Shown: in pieces, positions 9,034 through 18,880 of the stretch | How positions within the stretch are numbered: position 1 is the stretch's first letter | Layout: each line of letters begins with the position of its first letter | Position numbers and translations under genes: made by a program | The notes under the pieces: model-generated | The model's database searches: none | The model's input: the letters and a program-made list of their open reading frames with translations, nothing else | Told to the model about the DNA's origin: nothing | NCBI GenBank assembly: GCA_041397645.1 | Contig: JAWKWE010000004.1 | Location: 1,798,001 to 1,862,000, forward strand | Direction of reading: 5' to 3' | DNA length: 64,000 bases | From: Hyphomicrobiaceae bacterium | GTDB lineage: Bacteria > Pseudomonadota > Alphaproteobacteria > Rhizobiales > Hyphomicrobiaceae

Positions 9034-10269
9034 ATGACATCGACCGTGACCGTGCCCCCAGCCAGCAAATCCGCAACGCTATCCGCCGATGAGGCGCTTG
9101 CCTGCATCCTCGACGGGGTGGCTGTGCTCGGTCCCGAACAGGTTGGGCTGTTCGATGCTGCCGGGCGCACCTTGGCGCACGATCTGGCGGCGGCCCTGAC
9201 AAATCCGCCCTTTGATGCCTCATCAATGGACGGTTACGCGGTGCGCGCGGCTGATCTTGGCGCGAACGCACCAACCCTGAAAGTCATCGGCGAAAGCGCC
9301 GCCGGATGGCCGTTCGCGGGAAGTGTGCGCCCTGGCGAAGCGGTGCGAATTTTTACCGGCGCGGCGATACCCGATGGCGCCGACACCGTCGTCATTCAAG
9401 AAGTTACTTCGGCAAGCGGAGAAACCGTCACCATTCTGGAAAGCCCGCGCAACGGCGCTAACCTGCGTTGGCGCGGCGACGACTTCCACGAAGGCGACAC
9501 AGTCATTACCGCTGGCACACGCCTTACACCACGCCATCTCCTGCTGGCGGCCTCAGCGGGTCATGCCATGCTGGCCACGGTGCGCCGTCCCGTGGTTGCC
9601 ATTCTCGCCACCGGTGACGAACTCGTCGAACCTTCCGATCGCCCGATGGCAGGGCAGATCGTAGCGTCGAACACCTACGGCCTCGCTGCCATGGTCGCAG
9701 CAGCGGGCGGCGATCCGCGCCCCATCGGCATTGCGCGTGACGACGTGGACGATCTGGCGATGAAATTTGCCGAAGCGGCCGATGCCGATGTGCTTGTGAC
9801 AACCGGGGGCGCCTCTGTCGGCGATCACGATCTTGTCCGACCCGCGCTTGAAGCGTGGGGCGCCTCTCTCGATTTCTACAAGATCGCCATGAGACCCGGA
9901 AAACCGGTGTTCTTCGGTCGCAAGGGCGCAACACGCGTGCTGGGTCTGCCGGGCAATCCGCTATCGGTGATGATCGGCGGGCGCGTCTTTTTGATCCCGT
10001 TGATTGCTCGTCTTCTCGGACGGCGGGATACGCTTGCCCCCGTTCCAGCACGGCTGGCAAAACCGTTGCCTGCAAACGGGCCACGCGAGCACTACATGCG
10101 CGCCGTCCTCGACACCTCCAAAGCGCACCCGCAGGTAACCCCCCTTGAGAGCCAGGACAGCGCCTTCGTGCGGGCGCTCACCATGTCCAACTGCCTCGCC
10201 GTCATCCCGGCTAATTCGCCCGCGCTCCCCGAGGGCACCACCGTCAACGTGCTTCCCTTTGATTTCTGA
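9034..10269 (+). CDS. moeA: Molybdopterin molybdenumtransferase
   Basis: Inserts molybdate into adenylylated molybdopterin, the last common step of molybdenum cofactor synthesis. The product has 411 residues. Landmarks are FDASSMDGYAVRAAD, the IFTGAAIPDGADTVV segment, LATGDELVEP, VTTGGASVGDHDLV (the MPT-binding domain loop), AMRPGKPVFFGR and GLPGNPLSVM, ending with the beta-barrel domain IV. Length and motif order are typical. The ATG at 9034 follows a region without a strong Shine-Dalgarno sequence. Together with moaC it implies that the cell makes molybdoenzymes. Confidence 0.97.
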   Translation: MTSTVTVPPASKSATLSADEALACILDGVAVLGPEQVGLFDAAGRTLAHDLAAALTNPPFDASSMDGYAVRAADLGANAPTLKVIGESAAGWPFAGSVRPGEAVRIFTGAAIPDGADTVVIQEVTSASGETVTILESPRNGANLRWRGDDFHEGDTVITAGTRLTPRHLLLAASAGHAMLATVRRPVVAILATGDELVEPSDRPMAGQIVASNTYGLAAMVAAAGGDPRPIGIARDDVDDLAMKFAEAADADVLVTTGGASVGDHDLVRPALEAWGASLDFYKIAMRPGKPVFFGRKGATRVLGLPGNPLSVMIGGRVFLIPLIARLLGRRDTLAPVPARLAKPLPANGPREHYMRAVLDTSKAHPQVTPLESQDSAFVRALTMSNCLAVIPANSPALPEGTTVNVLPFDF

Positions 10270-10332
10270 CGAGCTTTTCCGTTTGCAGCGATTCCGTTAT
10301 AGAAATGGCCGCGCAAGAGGAACCGGCCCGGA

Positions 10333-10710
10333 ATGAAGTTGTCTCCCGCACGCTATATCTCGATCCTCGGAACCGAGGTGCATGCTGCGGTCACGACAGC
10401 GGCCGAGGGCAAGAGCGCCTTGAAGGAAATCCGGCAAAAGAAAAACGAGTTCGGCCTCAAGCGTCGCGCGTTGATGTACCAACAAAAAAAGGCCAAAGTC
10501 GCCGCGGAAAAAGCAGAAGGCGGTCGCACCACTCGAAGCAAATCCGGTGTTTTTGCCGCCGTTCGTCGCCTTTTCGGCAAGGTCCAGGCCCGCGCGCCAA
10601 AGCGATCCATCGCTGAGCTTGAAAGCCAGATCCACGATATCGATGAAATCCTGTTCAATCTCGATTCATGCAAGGTACAGATCGAGGGCAAACTTCTCAG
10701 TTTGAGCTGA
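10333..10710 (+). CDS. Hypothetical basic helical protein
   Basis: Product of 125 residues, rich in Lys, Arg, Ala and Gln, with no signal peptide or membrane segment. Residues 20-65 (around KSALKEIRQKKNEF and QQKKAKVAAEKAEG) and the C-terminal third (IAELESQIHDIDEILFNL) look strongly helical and may form a coiled coil. No family recognised. It follows moeA by 63 bases in the same direction. AGAGGA lies somewhat far upstream of the ATG at 10333. Confidence 0.5.
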   Translation: MKLSPARYISILGTEVHAAVTTAAEGKSALKEIRQKKNEFGLKRRALMYQQKKAKVAAEKAEGGRTTRSKSGVFAAVRRLFGKVQARAPKRSIAELESQIHDIDEILFNLDSCKVQIEGKLLSLS

Positions 10711-10881
10711 AGTCGCGGGGCAAGAAGGCCCACTCAATCGGCGCCAGACGCGGCCTTGGGCATCAACAGCGACATTTTTGATACGCCTCTTGGAACGACT
10801 TTCGCTGGCGACGTAAGGAGCCCTTCCACCGCGTTCCTACAAAAGCTAGAAGCCTTAAGAATTCGGTTGTTTAAGGCGCCA

Positions 10882-12012
10882 ATGGCATATCGACGAATAA
10901 GTCTTTTGCTGGCAGCAGGCCTGCTGCTTCTTGTTGGATGCGCGCCGCGCCCGCCAGACCGTGTTCTATGGCCAGCTGCGCACAATCCTTCCTACACCGC
11001 CAAGGCCAACCTACTGGTTGCGACCACCCGCATGCGTGGCAAGCCGGACGACCCTTCGGCCATGTCCGCAGACCGCTCCGATCGGCTCAACTACGAAGCT
11101 CTGCAAGTCTCGATTCCACGCGACCACGAGCTCGGCAAAGTCGAATGGCCTGATACCGGCCCCGCCGACCCCGCCATGAACTTCATGACCACGGACCGCG
11201 AGGCCCTGGATGAGCAGCAGTTCATTGCGCGCATCCGACAGCGCGCCCGCAGCGGCGGCCCCGAAGCCGGCGCGGTGCTCGTGTTCGTGCATGGCTATAA
11301 CAATCTCTATCAGGAGAGTGTCTACCGGTTCGCGCAGATCTTGCATGATGGCAACATCGAACAGACGGGCGTGCTGTTCTCATGGCCTTCACGCGGCAAG
11401 ACGCAGCTCTATCTCGCCGACCGCGAGTCGACCGAATACTCCCGCGACTATCTGGAACACGCGCTGCTCGAGATCGCCGCCATTCCCGAGGTCCATGAAA
11501 TCAACCTGCTGGCCCACTCCATGGGTAACTGGCTCGCGGTTGAGGCGTTGCGGCAGGCCAAAATGAAGGGGCATGGCGACTTCGGTGGCAAACTCAACAA
11601 CGTGGTGCTTGCCTCGCCGGACATCGACGTCGACGTGTTCCGCACACAGCTCGACGTTATCGGTCATCTTCGCAAGCCTGTCACCGTGATGGTCTCGGGC
11701 GATGACAAGGCTCTGAGCGTGTCCACCTTGCTCGCTGGCGACGTCAAGCGCGTCGGCATCGTGTCCGCCTCCGACCCGCGCGTCATCGCCGCTGCTGCCC
11801 ATTACAACGTGCGCGTCATCGACTTGAGCAATATCCAGTCCGGCGACCCGCTCAACCATGACAAGTTCGCCGAATCGGGGGCTGTAATCTCGGCGATCGG
11901 CCGCGGTTTGGCGTCGGAAGAAGTCGGCAAGGCCGGCATCATCGACGCTGCCCAGCAACTCAGCAAATCCATTCTTTCCGTACCCGCCTCCATTGTTGAG
12001 CCAAATCAATAG
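10882..12012 (+). CDS. DUF900-type alpha/beta hydrolase lipoprotein
   Basis: Product of 376 residues from the ATG at 10882, supported by AAGGCG upstream; the frame stays open to 10756 without extra family-like sequence. It begins with a lipoprotein signal, LLLLVGC, with the acylated cysteine at residue 20. The hydrolase core has VLVFVHGYNN near residue 133 (oxyanion region), LFSWPSRG, the nucleophile elbow NLLAHSMGNW with Ser213, and VVLASPDID with the likely acid. A histidine in NHDKF near residue 326 could complete the triad. This matches the DUF900 family of predicted esterases. The substrate is unknown; an envelope location is inferred from the lipobox. Confidence 0.85.
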   Translation: MAYRRISLLLAAGLLLLVGCAPRPPDRVLWPAAHNPSYTAKANLLVATTRMRGKPDDPSAMSADRSDRLNYEALQVSIPRDHELGKVEWPDTGPADPAMNFMTTDREALDEQQFIARIRQRARSGGPEAGAVLVFVHGYNNLYQESVYRFAQILHDGNIEQTGVLFSWPSRGKTQLYLADRESTEYSRDYLEHALLEIAAIPEVHEINLLAHSMGNWLAVEALRQAKMKGHGDFGGKLNNVVLASPDIDVDVFRTQLDVIGHLRKPVTVMVSGDDKALSVSTLLAGDVKRVGIVSASDPRVIAAAAHYNVRVIDLSNIQSGDPLNHDKFAESGAVISAIGRGLASEEVGKAGIIDAAQQLSKSILSVPASIVEPNQ

Positions 12013-12102
12013 ATAGGCGCAAGGCAGAGGCCGCCTTCTCCCAAAACTGATTTTCGAGACGTTCCCGATCGTGACGTCATAAGCCTGCAGAGGACGTACC
12101 CT

Positions 12103-12294
12103 ATGTCTGATCACGGCCACTCAATTCGCGGCACCCAGAATCGGCGGACCACGGCACATGCCTTGTCTGCAATCCTCGCCGTTCTAGTTGTTCCTCTGAT
12201 TGCCGGCTGCAGCGGCAATATGCCGACCAACAACGATCCCATCCCGCCCGATCAAGATCCCTACGAGCGCACTGGCGACCGGATCGGAAAATAG
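12103..12294 (+). CDS. Small lipoprotein, hypothetical
   Basis: Product of 63 residues, beginning at an ATG with AGAGGA nine bases upstream. It has a basic N-terminus, a hydrophobic stretch (LSAILAVLVVPLIAGC) and a lipobox cysteine at residue 36. The mature part is only about 28 residues, Pro/Asp-rich (DPIPPDQDPYERTGDRIGK). The signal resembles lipoproteins, but no family is recognised. It lies between the DUF900 lipoprotein and lexA and ends 18 bases before the LexA operator. Confidence 0.65.
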   Translation: MSDHGHSIRGTQNRRTTAHALSAILAVLVVPLIAGCSGNMPTNNDPIPPDQDPYERTGDRIGK

Positions 12295-12312
12295 CTCCGG
12301 GGCGGCCTTGCG

Positions 12313-12327
12313 GAACGATTAAGGAAC
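12313..12327 (+). promoter_or_regulatory. LexA operator, GAAC-N7-GAAC direct repeat
   Basis: GAAC at 12313-12316 and GAAC at 12324-12327 are separated by exactly seven bases. On the other strand this is GTTC-N7-GTTC, the established LexA box of alphaproteobacteria. It lies 98 bases before the lexA ATG. A weak promoter, TTGCGG (12308) and TAGGGT (12331) with a 17-base spacer, would place the operator between the -35 and -10 elements; the promoter is inference. Autoregulation of lexA is the expected consequence. Confidence 0.85.
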
Positions 12328-12424
12328 GTGTAGGGTACATTCGTGATTTGCACCAGCAAGCACGCTGTAGCCGCCGGCTCTTAATGCGTTGGCGTGGCGT
12401 GTGAAATGCCAACAAGGACGCCCG

Positions 12425-13132
12425 ATGCTGACTGAGAAACAAAAAGAGCTGCTCTTGTTCATCCATGAACGCATGCAAGAGCGCGGCGTGCCGCCTTCGT
12501 TCGATGAGATGAAGGACGCTCTGGATCTCAAGTCGAAGTCGGGCATTCACCGCCTTATCACGGCCCTTGTCGAGCGTGGCTTCATCCGCCGCCTGCCGCA
12601 CCGCGCGCGCGCCATCGAGGTCATCAAGTTACCTGAGAACGAGACGATGGCGGCCCAGAAGCGCGGCTTTCAACCTAGCGTCATTGAAGGTTCGGGGCCC
12701 CCAAAGCCAAATGTTGCCGCACCGCCTGCCTCGCTCATCATCGATTCCCGGACCGTATCTGTGCCGGTCATGGGTCGGATCGCGGCGGGCACGCCTATTT
12801 CCGCAATCCAGAACCATACCCATGACATCGCCGTTCCACCCGATCTGCTCACAAACGGGGAGCACTTCGCCCTTGAGGTGAAAGGCGATTCCATGATCGA
12901 GGCCGGCATTCACGACGGCGATACGGTCATTATCCGCCGCTGCGACAGCGCCGAGAATGGCGATATCGTCGTGGCTCTGGTCGAAAAGGAAGAGGCAACC
13001 TTGAAGCGTTTGCGCAAGAAGGGTTCCACGATCGCTCTTGAGGCGGCCAACCCTGAGTTCAAGACGCGCATTTTCGGACCTGATCAGGTCGATATCCAAG
13101 GCCGTCTCGTCGGCCTTCTGCGCCGCTATTGA
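12425..13132 (+). CDS. lexA: SOS repressor LexA
   Basis: Represses DNA-damage genes and self-cleaves when stimulated by RecA-ssDNA. The product has 235 residues from the ATG at 12425, which has AAGGA six bases upstream. The N-terminal winged helix (LTEKQKELLLFIHERMQE, then DALDLKSKSGIHRLITALVE) binds DNA. The cleavage bond is Ala121-Gly122 in MGRIAAGTP. The Ser-Lys dyad is Ser156 (VKGDSMIEAG) and Lys194 (EEATLKRLRKKG). The linker around residues 70-105 is longer than in E. coli, as is common in alphaproteobacteria. An operator of the matching type precedes the gene. Confidence 0.98.
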   Translation: MLTEKQKELLLFIHERMQERGVPPSFDEMKDALDLKSKSGIHRLITALVERGFIRRLPHRARAIEVIKLPENETMAAQKRGFQPSVIEGSGPPKPNVAAPPASLIIDSRTVSVPVMGRIAAGTPISAIQNHTHDIAVPPDLLTNGEHFALEVKGDSMIEAGIHDGDTVIIRRCDSAENGDIVVALVEKEEATLKRLRKKGSTIALEAANPEFKTRIFGPDQVDIQGRLVGLLRRY

Positions 13133-13191
13133 GCAACCTGGATTAGACCCCGCTTCGGTAGCGAGCTGCATTACGGGGCGGCGTGGCCAAC

Positions 13192-15657
13192 TCAGTCGTT
13201 TGAGGGCTCCAACGGGTCGAAGCTTAGTTCTTCCTGATCCTCGCTGCCGTCGTCATCCTCAATCTCCGGACGCGGCGGCAATGGGGAAAGCCATTCCGGG
13301 CGCTTCGCATAGTGCGGCAGGCGCTGCGCTCGCCGCTTCTCGACCGCACGATCCGTCGAAGACTTTTCTGGCATTGCGACACTGGGCGCGCCCGAAATTG
13401 CCTGTTTAATCCTCGGAATCGGCGCTTGGTCTTTCCGCGCCACCGGACTGCGTCTTTGCGACCATGGCCGTTCGCCGCGGTGAAGCGCGACAGTGTCGAT
13501 ACGCAGGACGGATCGCTTGTGCGCGGAAGCCGGTTGCAGGCCGACTTCCAACGTGTCCGCGAAGCCAGGATCGGCGCTGCCTTCTCGGCCATCCTCCAGA
13601 TAGAGCGCGACAGTGCCCTGTCTCCAAACGTCGAAGAAATCGATGACCGTTCCGCGTGCCGGACATCCCCGCTTCGGCCTGGGCACGTTGAGCACGACGA
13701 TATCGGCGTTGGCACAGTCGTCGCCGATCGCCGAGGGATGACGGGCCACAGCAAGCCGCATCCCCTTAAGCCGCGCAACACAGCCGATGCTGTCACATTT
13801 GAACGCTTGGGCATTAGCGGCCTCGCGCGCCGTGCGCTTGTCGCCATCGTGCTCCAGCCACCGGCTGAGCTCGAATTTGGCGCGACGCGCAGGCAGAGCG
13901 GAAAGCGCGCCGTCCTCACCGCGCACCGCGACCAGTTCTCCCCCGCGTGCAATGAGAATATCGGGCTTGGGCAACGTAGGAGCCAGAAGCAAGCCGCCAA
14001 TGGCAAGGCCGACGCCCAGCGCTCGCGCCGGACCGCGCCAGATGATCAGCCATAGTCCGCCTGCTACGATCAGCATGAAAGCCTGGGTGGGTATCGCCGG
14101 CACGCGCGCGACTGCACCGGGTAGCTTGGCAACCAAACCTGCGCACCACGTCATGGTGTCGATCCCAGCGCCCATAGGCACCAGAGCGACGGCCTCAAGG
14201 CCAAGCGGCATCAACAGCAGCGCCGCAAGGGCTGCCGGCATCACGACGAAATTGCATATCGGGATCGCCAACAGATTGGCGATCACGGCGTACTGCTGGC
14301 TTTGGTGAAAATGGTAGGCGGCGAATGGGGCAACGGCAAAGCTTGCGACGAGCGTGGACAGCACGATGCCGCCAAAGAACATCGCAACATGCAGAATGGG
14401 ATGCGCCTCGCCTGGATTTGCAAAGCGGTTACGCACGCCCTCGTAGGCCGCAATGAGGCCAGTGACGGCGGCAAAAGACATTTGAAATCCCGGATCGAAC
14501 AGGCTCTCTGGGAAGACCAGCAATATGATGAAGGCGGCAAGCGCGACGTTTCGCAAGGCAAGCGCGGGGCGATCGAGTAGAACCGCTAGGAACATGATTA
14601 TGATCTGGACCGCACTGCGCACGGTCGCGAATGCACCGCCCGAAATAGCCAGATATGCAAGTGCTCCGGCGATGCCAGCGACAGCCGCCCATTTCTTGAT
14701 GGGATAGCGCAAGGCTATTCCGGGAACGGCCGCAAGCAACAACCGGACGCTGAAGAACACTGCACCAGCCATGATCACCATGTGCAGGCCCGAGATAGAA
14801 AGTATGTGAAACAGCCCGGCGTTCCGGTACGCATCGTTGGTGGCTTGCGATATGCCGCCGCGTTCGCCTGTGATCAGGGCTGCGGCGATCGCTCCCGTCT
14901 CGGTGGGCAACACGGCTCTGATACGCGTGTTGAGAGCGCCACGTACATCCTCGATGATTTCATTGTAGCGCGCCGACCAATCCGGTGCTGGCGCGGAGGG
15001 AAGAATTTCAACTGGCGAATAGGTATAGCCGACACCCCCCAGCTGCTCGAACCAAGCGGCACGTGCAAAGTCGAAGCCACCGGGAATGGCGGGGCTCGCA
15101 GGTGGAGACAGTGTTGCTTTCAGGCGAACGCGCACGCCTGACGTGAGCGCTCGGACGTCCGAGCCGCTTCTTGTGCGCAGCGTGCGCACCCGCACACGAT
15201 CTGGCCGTGCGTCTGCACTAAGTCCGCCAAGCGCCTCGACGCGGATTGTAATGCGCTCTCCGCGCGGCTCTTTAGGTTCGACGCGCTCGACGCGCCCGAC
15301 AACTTCCACATTATTGAGCTGCTTCAGCAGCACCGGCGCGCGGACATATTCGACGCGCAGCTTTGCTGAAAGGAACCCCACGCTCGACAGCAGCAGACCA
15401 ACGGCAAGTGAGGCGGCCAGGGTTCCGCGTGACAAAGCCATAAGCAGACATACGACGAGCACCGATGGCGCCAGAGCCGTTATGAGTTGTGGCTCCAAGG
15501 GCAACGCAAAGTACGTGGCGATCCCGGCTCCGAGCCAGACCGGGGCCCACAGAAAGAAGCGGGGACGTTCCGCGTCGAGCGCGACACGAAAAGCCGCCAA
15601 TGGCGGGATTTGGGGCGCGGGCGCAGTCGCAGCGTCGATCTCCCCCGGCATACTCAT
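13192..15657 (-). CDS. comEC: ComEC/Rec2-family membrane protein
   Basis: Product of 821 residues belonging to the ComEC/Rec2 family, inner-membrane channels for single-stranded DNA in transformable bacteria. The Competence domain is marked by LFHILSISGLHMVIMAG near residue 280, followed by many hydrophobic helices. The N-terminal soluble domain contains an OB-like part (NVEVVGRVERVEPKEPRG). The C-terminal part, from about residue 560, sits where ComEC normally has a metallo-beta-lactamase domain, but I see no HxHxDH motif, so nuclease function is doubtful. The last 100 residues are charged and disordered-looking. It converges on lexA. The start could be 15651. Confidence 0.88.
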   Translation of the reverse strand: MSMPGEIDAATAPAPQIPPLAAFRVALDAERPRFFLWAPVWLGAGIATYFALPLEPQLITALAPSVLVVCLLMALSRGTLAASLAVGLLLSSVGFLSAKLRVEYVRAPVLLKQLNNVEVVGRVERVEPKEPRGERITIRVEALGGLSADARPDRVRVRTLRTRSGSDVRALTSGVRVRLKATLSPPASPAIPGGFDFARAAWFEQLGGVGYTYSPVEILPSAPAPDWSARYNEIIEDVRGALNTRIRAVLPTETGAIAAALITGERGGISQATNDAYRNAGLFHILSISGLHMVIMAGAVFFSVRLLLAAVPGIALRYPIKKWAAVAGIAGALAYLAISGGAFATVRSAVQIIIMFLAVLLDRPALALRNVALAAFIILLVFPESLFDPGFQMSFAAVTGLIAAYEGVRNRFANPGEAHPILHVAMFFGGIVLSTLVASFAVAPFAAYHFHQSQQYAVIANLLAIPICNFVVMPAALAALLLMPLGLEAVALVPMGAGIDTMTWCAGLVAKLPGAVARVPAIPTQAFMLIVAGGLWLIIWRGPARALGVGLAIGGLLLAPTLPKPDILIARGGELVAVRGEDGALSALPARRAKFELSRWLEHDGDKRTAREAANAQAFKCDSIGCVARLKGMRLAVARHPSAIGDDCANADIVVLNVPRPKRGCPARGTVIDFFDVWRQGTVALYLEDGREGSADPGFADTLEVGLQPASAHKRSVLRIDTVALHRGERPWSQRRSPVARKDQAPIPRIKQAISGAPSVAMPEKSSTDRAVEKRRAQRLPHYAKRPEWLSPLPPRPEIEDDDGSEDQEELSFDPLEPSND

Positions 15658-15755
15658 TGCACTACGCTAAAAGCGCGCCCCTTTGCGTCACCCCTTCAAG
15701 CCATGCTACACGGGTTTCCGACATCCCGCATCGCTAACCAACATAAAAGGTCCTT

Positions 15756-17291
15756 ATGTCCGAGGCCTCTAAAAAAGCCGCGCCAACGGTGCGTTTTGCT
15801 CCCTCGCCCACCGGCTATCTTCATATCGGCGGCGCACGAACCGCTTTGTTCAATTGGCTTTACGCCAAAGGACGAGGCGGAAAGTTTTTGCTGCGCATCG
15901 AAGACACCGACCGGGAACGCAACAACGAGGCGGCGGTGGACGCAATCCTCGATGGCCTCAAATGGCTGGGGCTTGATTGGGACGGGGATGCGGTATCGCA
16001 ATTCGCACGCGCCGACCGTCATCGCGAGGTGGCACACGAGCTGCTCAAACGCGGGGCAGCGTATCATTGCTATGCCTCTCCGGAGGAGATCAATGCCGCG
16101 CGGGAGGCGGCGAAAGCCGAGGGCCGCCCGCAGATTTATCTGTCACCTTGGCGCGATCGCGATCCGAAGGACGCGCCCAAGGACGTAAAACCGACGGTTC
16201 GTCTCAAGGCGCCCCGCGATGGCGAGACGGTCGTTGACGATCATGTCCAAGGACATGTGACGTTTCCGAACAAGGATCTCGACGATCTCATCATCCTGCG
16301 TTCGGACGGCAACCCGACCTACAATCTCGCTGTCGTCGTAGATGACCACGACATGGGCATCACGCATGTCATTCGCGGGGTCGATCATTTGACCAATACC
16401 GCACGCCAGACCCAAATCTACAACGCCATGGGATGGAGTGTGCCGGACTTTGCGCATGTGCCGCTCATTCACGGTGCGGATGGGGCCAAGCTGTCCAAGC
16501 GCCACGGTGCGCAGGGCGTGGAGGACTATCGCTCCATGGGCTATTTGCCGATCGCGCTGCGCAACTATCTGGTGCGGCTGGGATGGAGCCATGGAGACGA
16601 TGAGATCATGTCGACGGACCAGCTTGTTGCGTGGTTCGACATCGACGACATCAACAAAAGCGCGGCGCGCTTCGACTTCAAGAAGCTCGACGATCTCAAT
16701 GGTCATTATATACGCCGCTCAGACGATGCGGAGCTGATGGCGCGTATCAAGGATATGCTCCCTCACCTCGACTTCGATGCTCTTCGCTCGTTGGAGATCG
16801 ATCCCAAGGCTCCGCCGCGCGCCGACGTTGCACTTGCTGGCGAAGTCGCAGCACAGCTTTCTGGCGTTTCTCGTGGCCAAGAGCTGGCCGCTCGGTTTGA
16901 ATTGGTGGGCTGGGACAAGCTCGCAGCCGCCCTTCCCTCACTCAAGGAGCGAGCCAAGACACTTGCCGAGTTGATCCAGGGTGCGCTCTATCTGGTCGCC
17001 ACCCGGCCGCTAAAGCCCGACGCAAAAGCCGCAAAGCTGATCGACGCCGAGGCCAAGGCAACACTTGCGGCCTTGCTGACCCGTTTCCAGGACGCCCCGG
17101 CTTGGACCGCGGTGGAGCTTGAGGCCATTGTGCGAACTTACGCTGAAGAGACGGGCGCAAAGCTTGGGAAAGTTGCCCAGCCCTTGCGTGCGGCACTCAC
17201 CGGGCGCAGCGTGTCGCCGCCAGTCTTCGACGTAATGGCCGTCCTAGGCCCTCAGGAAGCCGTTGCACGCATATCTGACAGCCTAAAGTGA
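15756..17291 (+). CDS. gltX: Glutamyl-tRNA synthetase
   Basis: Class I aminoacyl-tRNA synthetase charging tRNA-Glu (and possibly tRNA-Gln in organisms using GatCAB). The product has 511 residues. The HIGH motif is in APSPTGYLHIGGARTALFN and the KMSKS equivalent is KLSKRHGA. The insertion region around YHCYASPEEINAAREAA has a single cysteine and lacks the CxC...CxH zinc site of the E. coli enzyme. The C-terminal anticodon-binding domain is complete. Alphaproteobacteria often hold two gltX paralogues; this is the copy next to gltA. It diverges from comEC across 98 bases. Confidence 0.97.
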   Translation: MSEASKKAAPTVRFAPSPTGYLHIGGARTALFNWLYAKGRGGKFLLRIEDTDRERNNEAAVDAILDGLKWLGLDWDGDAVSQFARADRHREVAHELLKRGAAYHCYASPEEINAAREAAKAEGRPQIYLSPWRDRDPKDAPKDVKPTVRLKAPRDGETVVDDHVQGHVTFPNKDLDDLIILRSDGNPTYNLAVVVDDHDMGITHVIRGVDHLTNTARQTQIYNAMGWSVPDFAHVPLIHGADGAKLSKRHGAQGVEDYRSMGYLPIALRNYLVRLGWSHGDDEIMSTDQLVAWFDIDDINKSAARFDFKKLDDLNGHYIRRSDDAELMARIKDMLPHLDFDALRSLEIDPKAPPRADVALAGEVAAQLSGVSRGQELAARFELVGWDKLAAALPSLKERAKTLAELIQGALYLVATRPLKPDAKAAKLIDAEAKATLAALLTRFQDAPAWTAVELEAIVRTYAEETGAKLGKVAQPLRAALTGRSVSPPVFDVMAVLGPQEAVARISDSLK

Positions 17292-17294
17292 CAG

Positions 17295-17336
17295 AGGCGG
17301 GGCTAGGTTAAGGGGTTTTGCGTACCCCACCCGCCT
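17295..17336 (+). terminator. Stem-loop after gltX, possible terminator or processing site
   Basis: AGGCGGG (17295-17301) can pair with CCCGCCT (17330-17336), and GGGG (17312-17315) with CCCC (17325-17328) inside it. It begins three bases after the gltX stop. No T-run follows, so termination is uncertain. The rest of the 218-base gltX-gltA gap probably carries the gltA promoter, but I cannot assign its elements. Confidence 0.35.
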
Positions 17337-17509
17337 AACGATGATATTGCCGCACTGCAAAATGTGGAATAAACGTCAATAAATTCCCGTGCTCCAAAGG
17401 TTGCGCGGGAAACCCCCAAGAGGCTGCCGCCCGGCCGCCATTGCGGCGCAACACGCGCTGCATCTCATCAAGATCGCCGCCTTTGAGCGGCCAGTTCGGG
17501 AGACCACGG

Positions 17510-18817
<1,308 letters not shown>

Positions 18818-18846
18818 GAGACGCCTTCACGCGATCCAGAAAATCG

Positions 18847-18873
18847 AAGGGCTCGGCTTCATGCCGGGCCCTT
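18847..18873. terminator. Terminator between convergent gltA and lpxB
   Basis: An 11-base-pair stem, AAGGGCTCGGC (18847-18857) with GCCGGGCCCTT (18863-18873), has one G-U pair and a TTCAT loop. A pyrimidine-rich TCCTTC follows on the plus strand, and TTCGATTTTC follows on the minus strand. It lies 29 bases after gltA and just before the end of lpxB, so it could stop transcription from both sides. Confidence 0.75.
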
Positions 18874-18880
18874 TCCTTCA

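Noticed and set aside
13133..13191. Possible terminator between convergent lexA and comEC
   Set aside because: Only a five-base CCCCG/CGGGG pairing and a four-base inner stem with no T-run; too weak to list.
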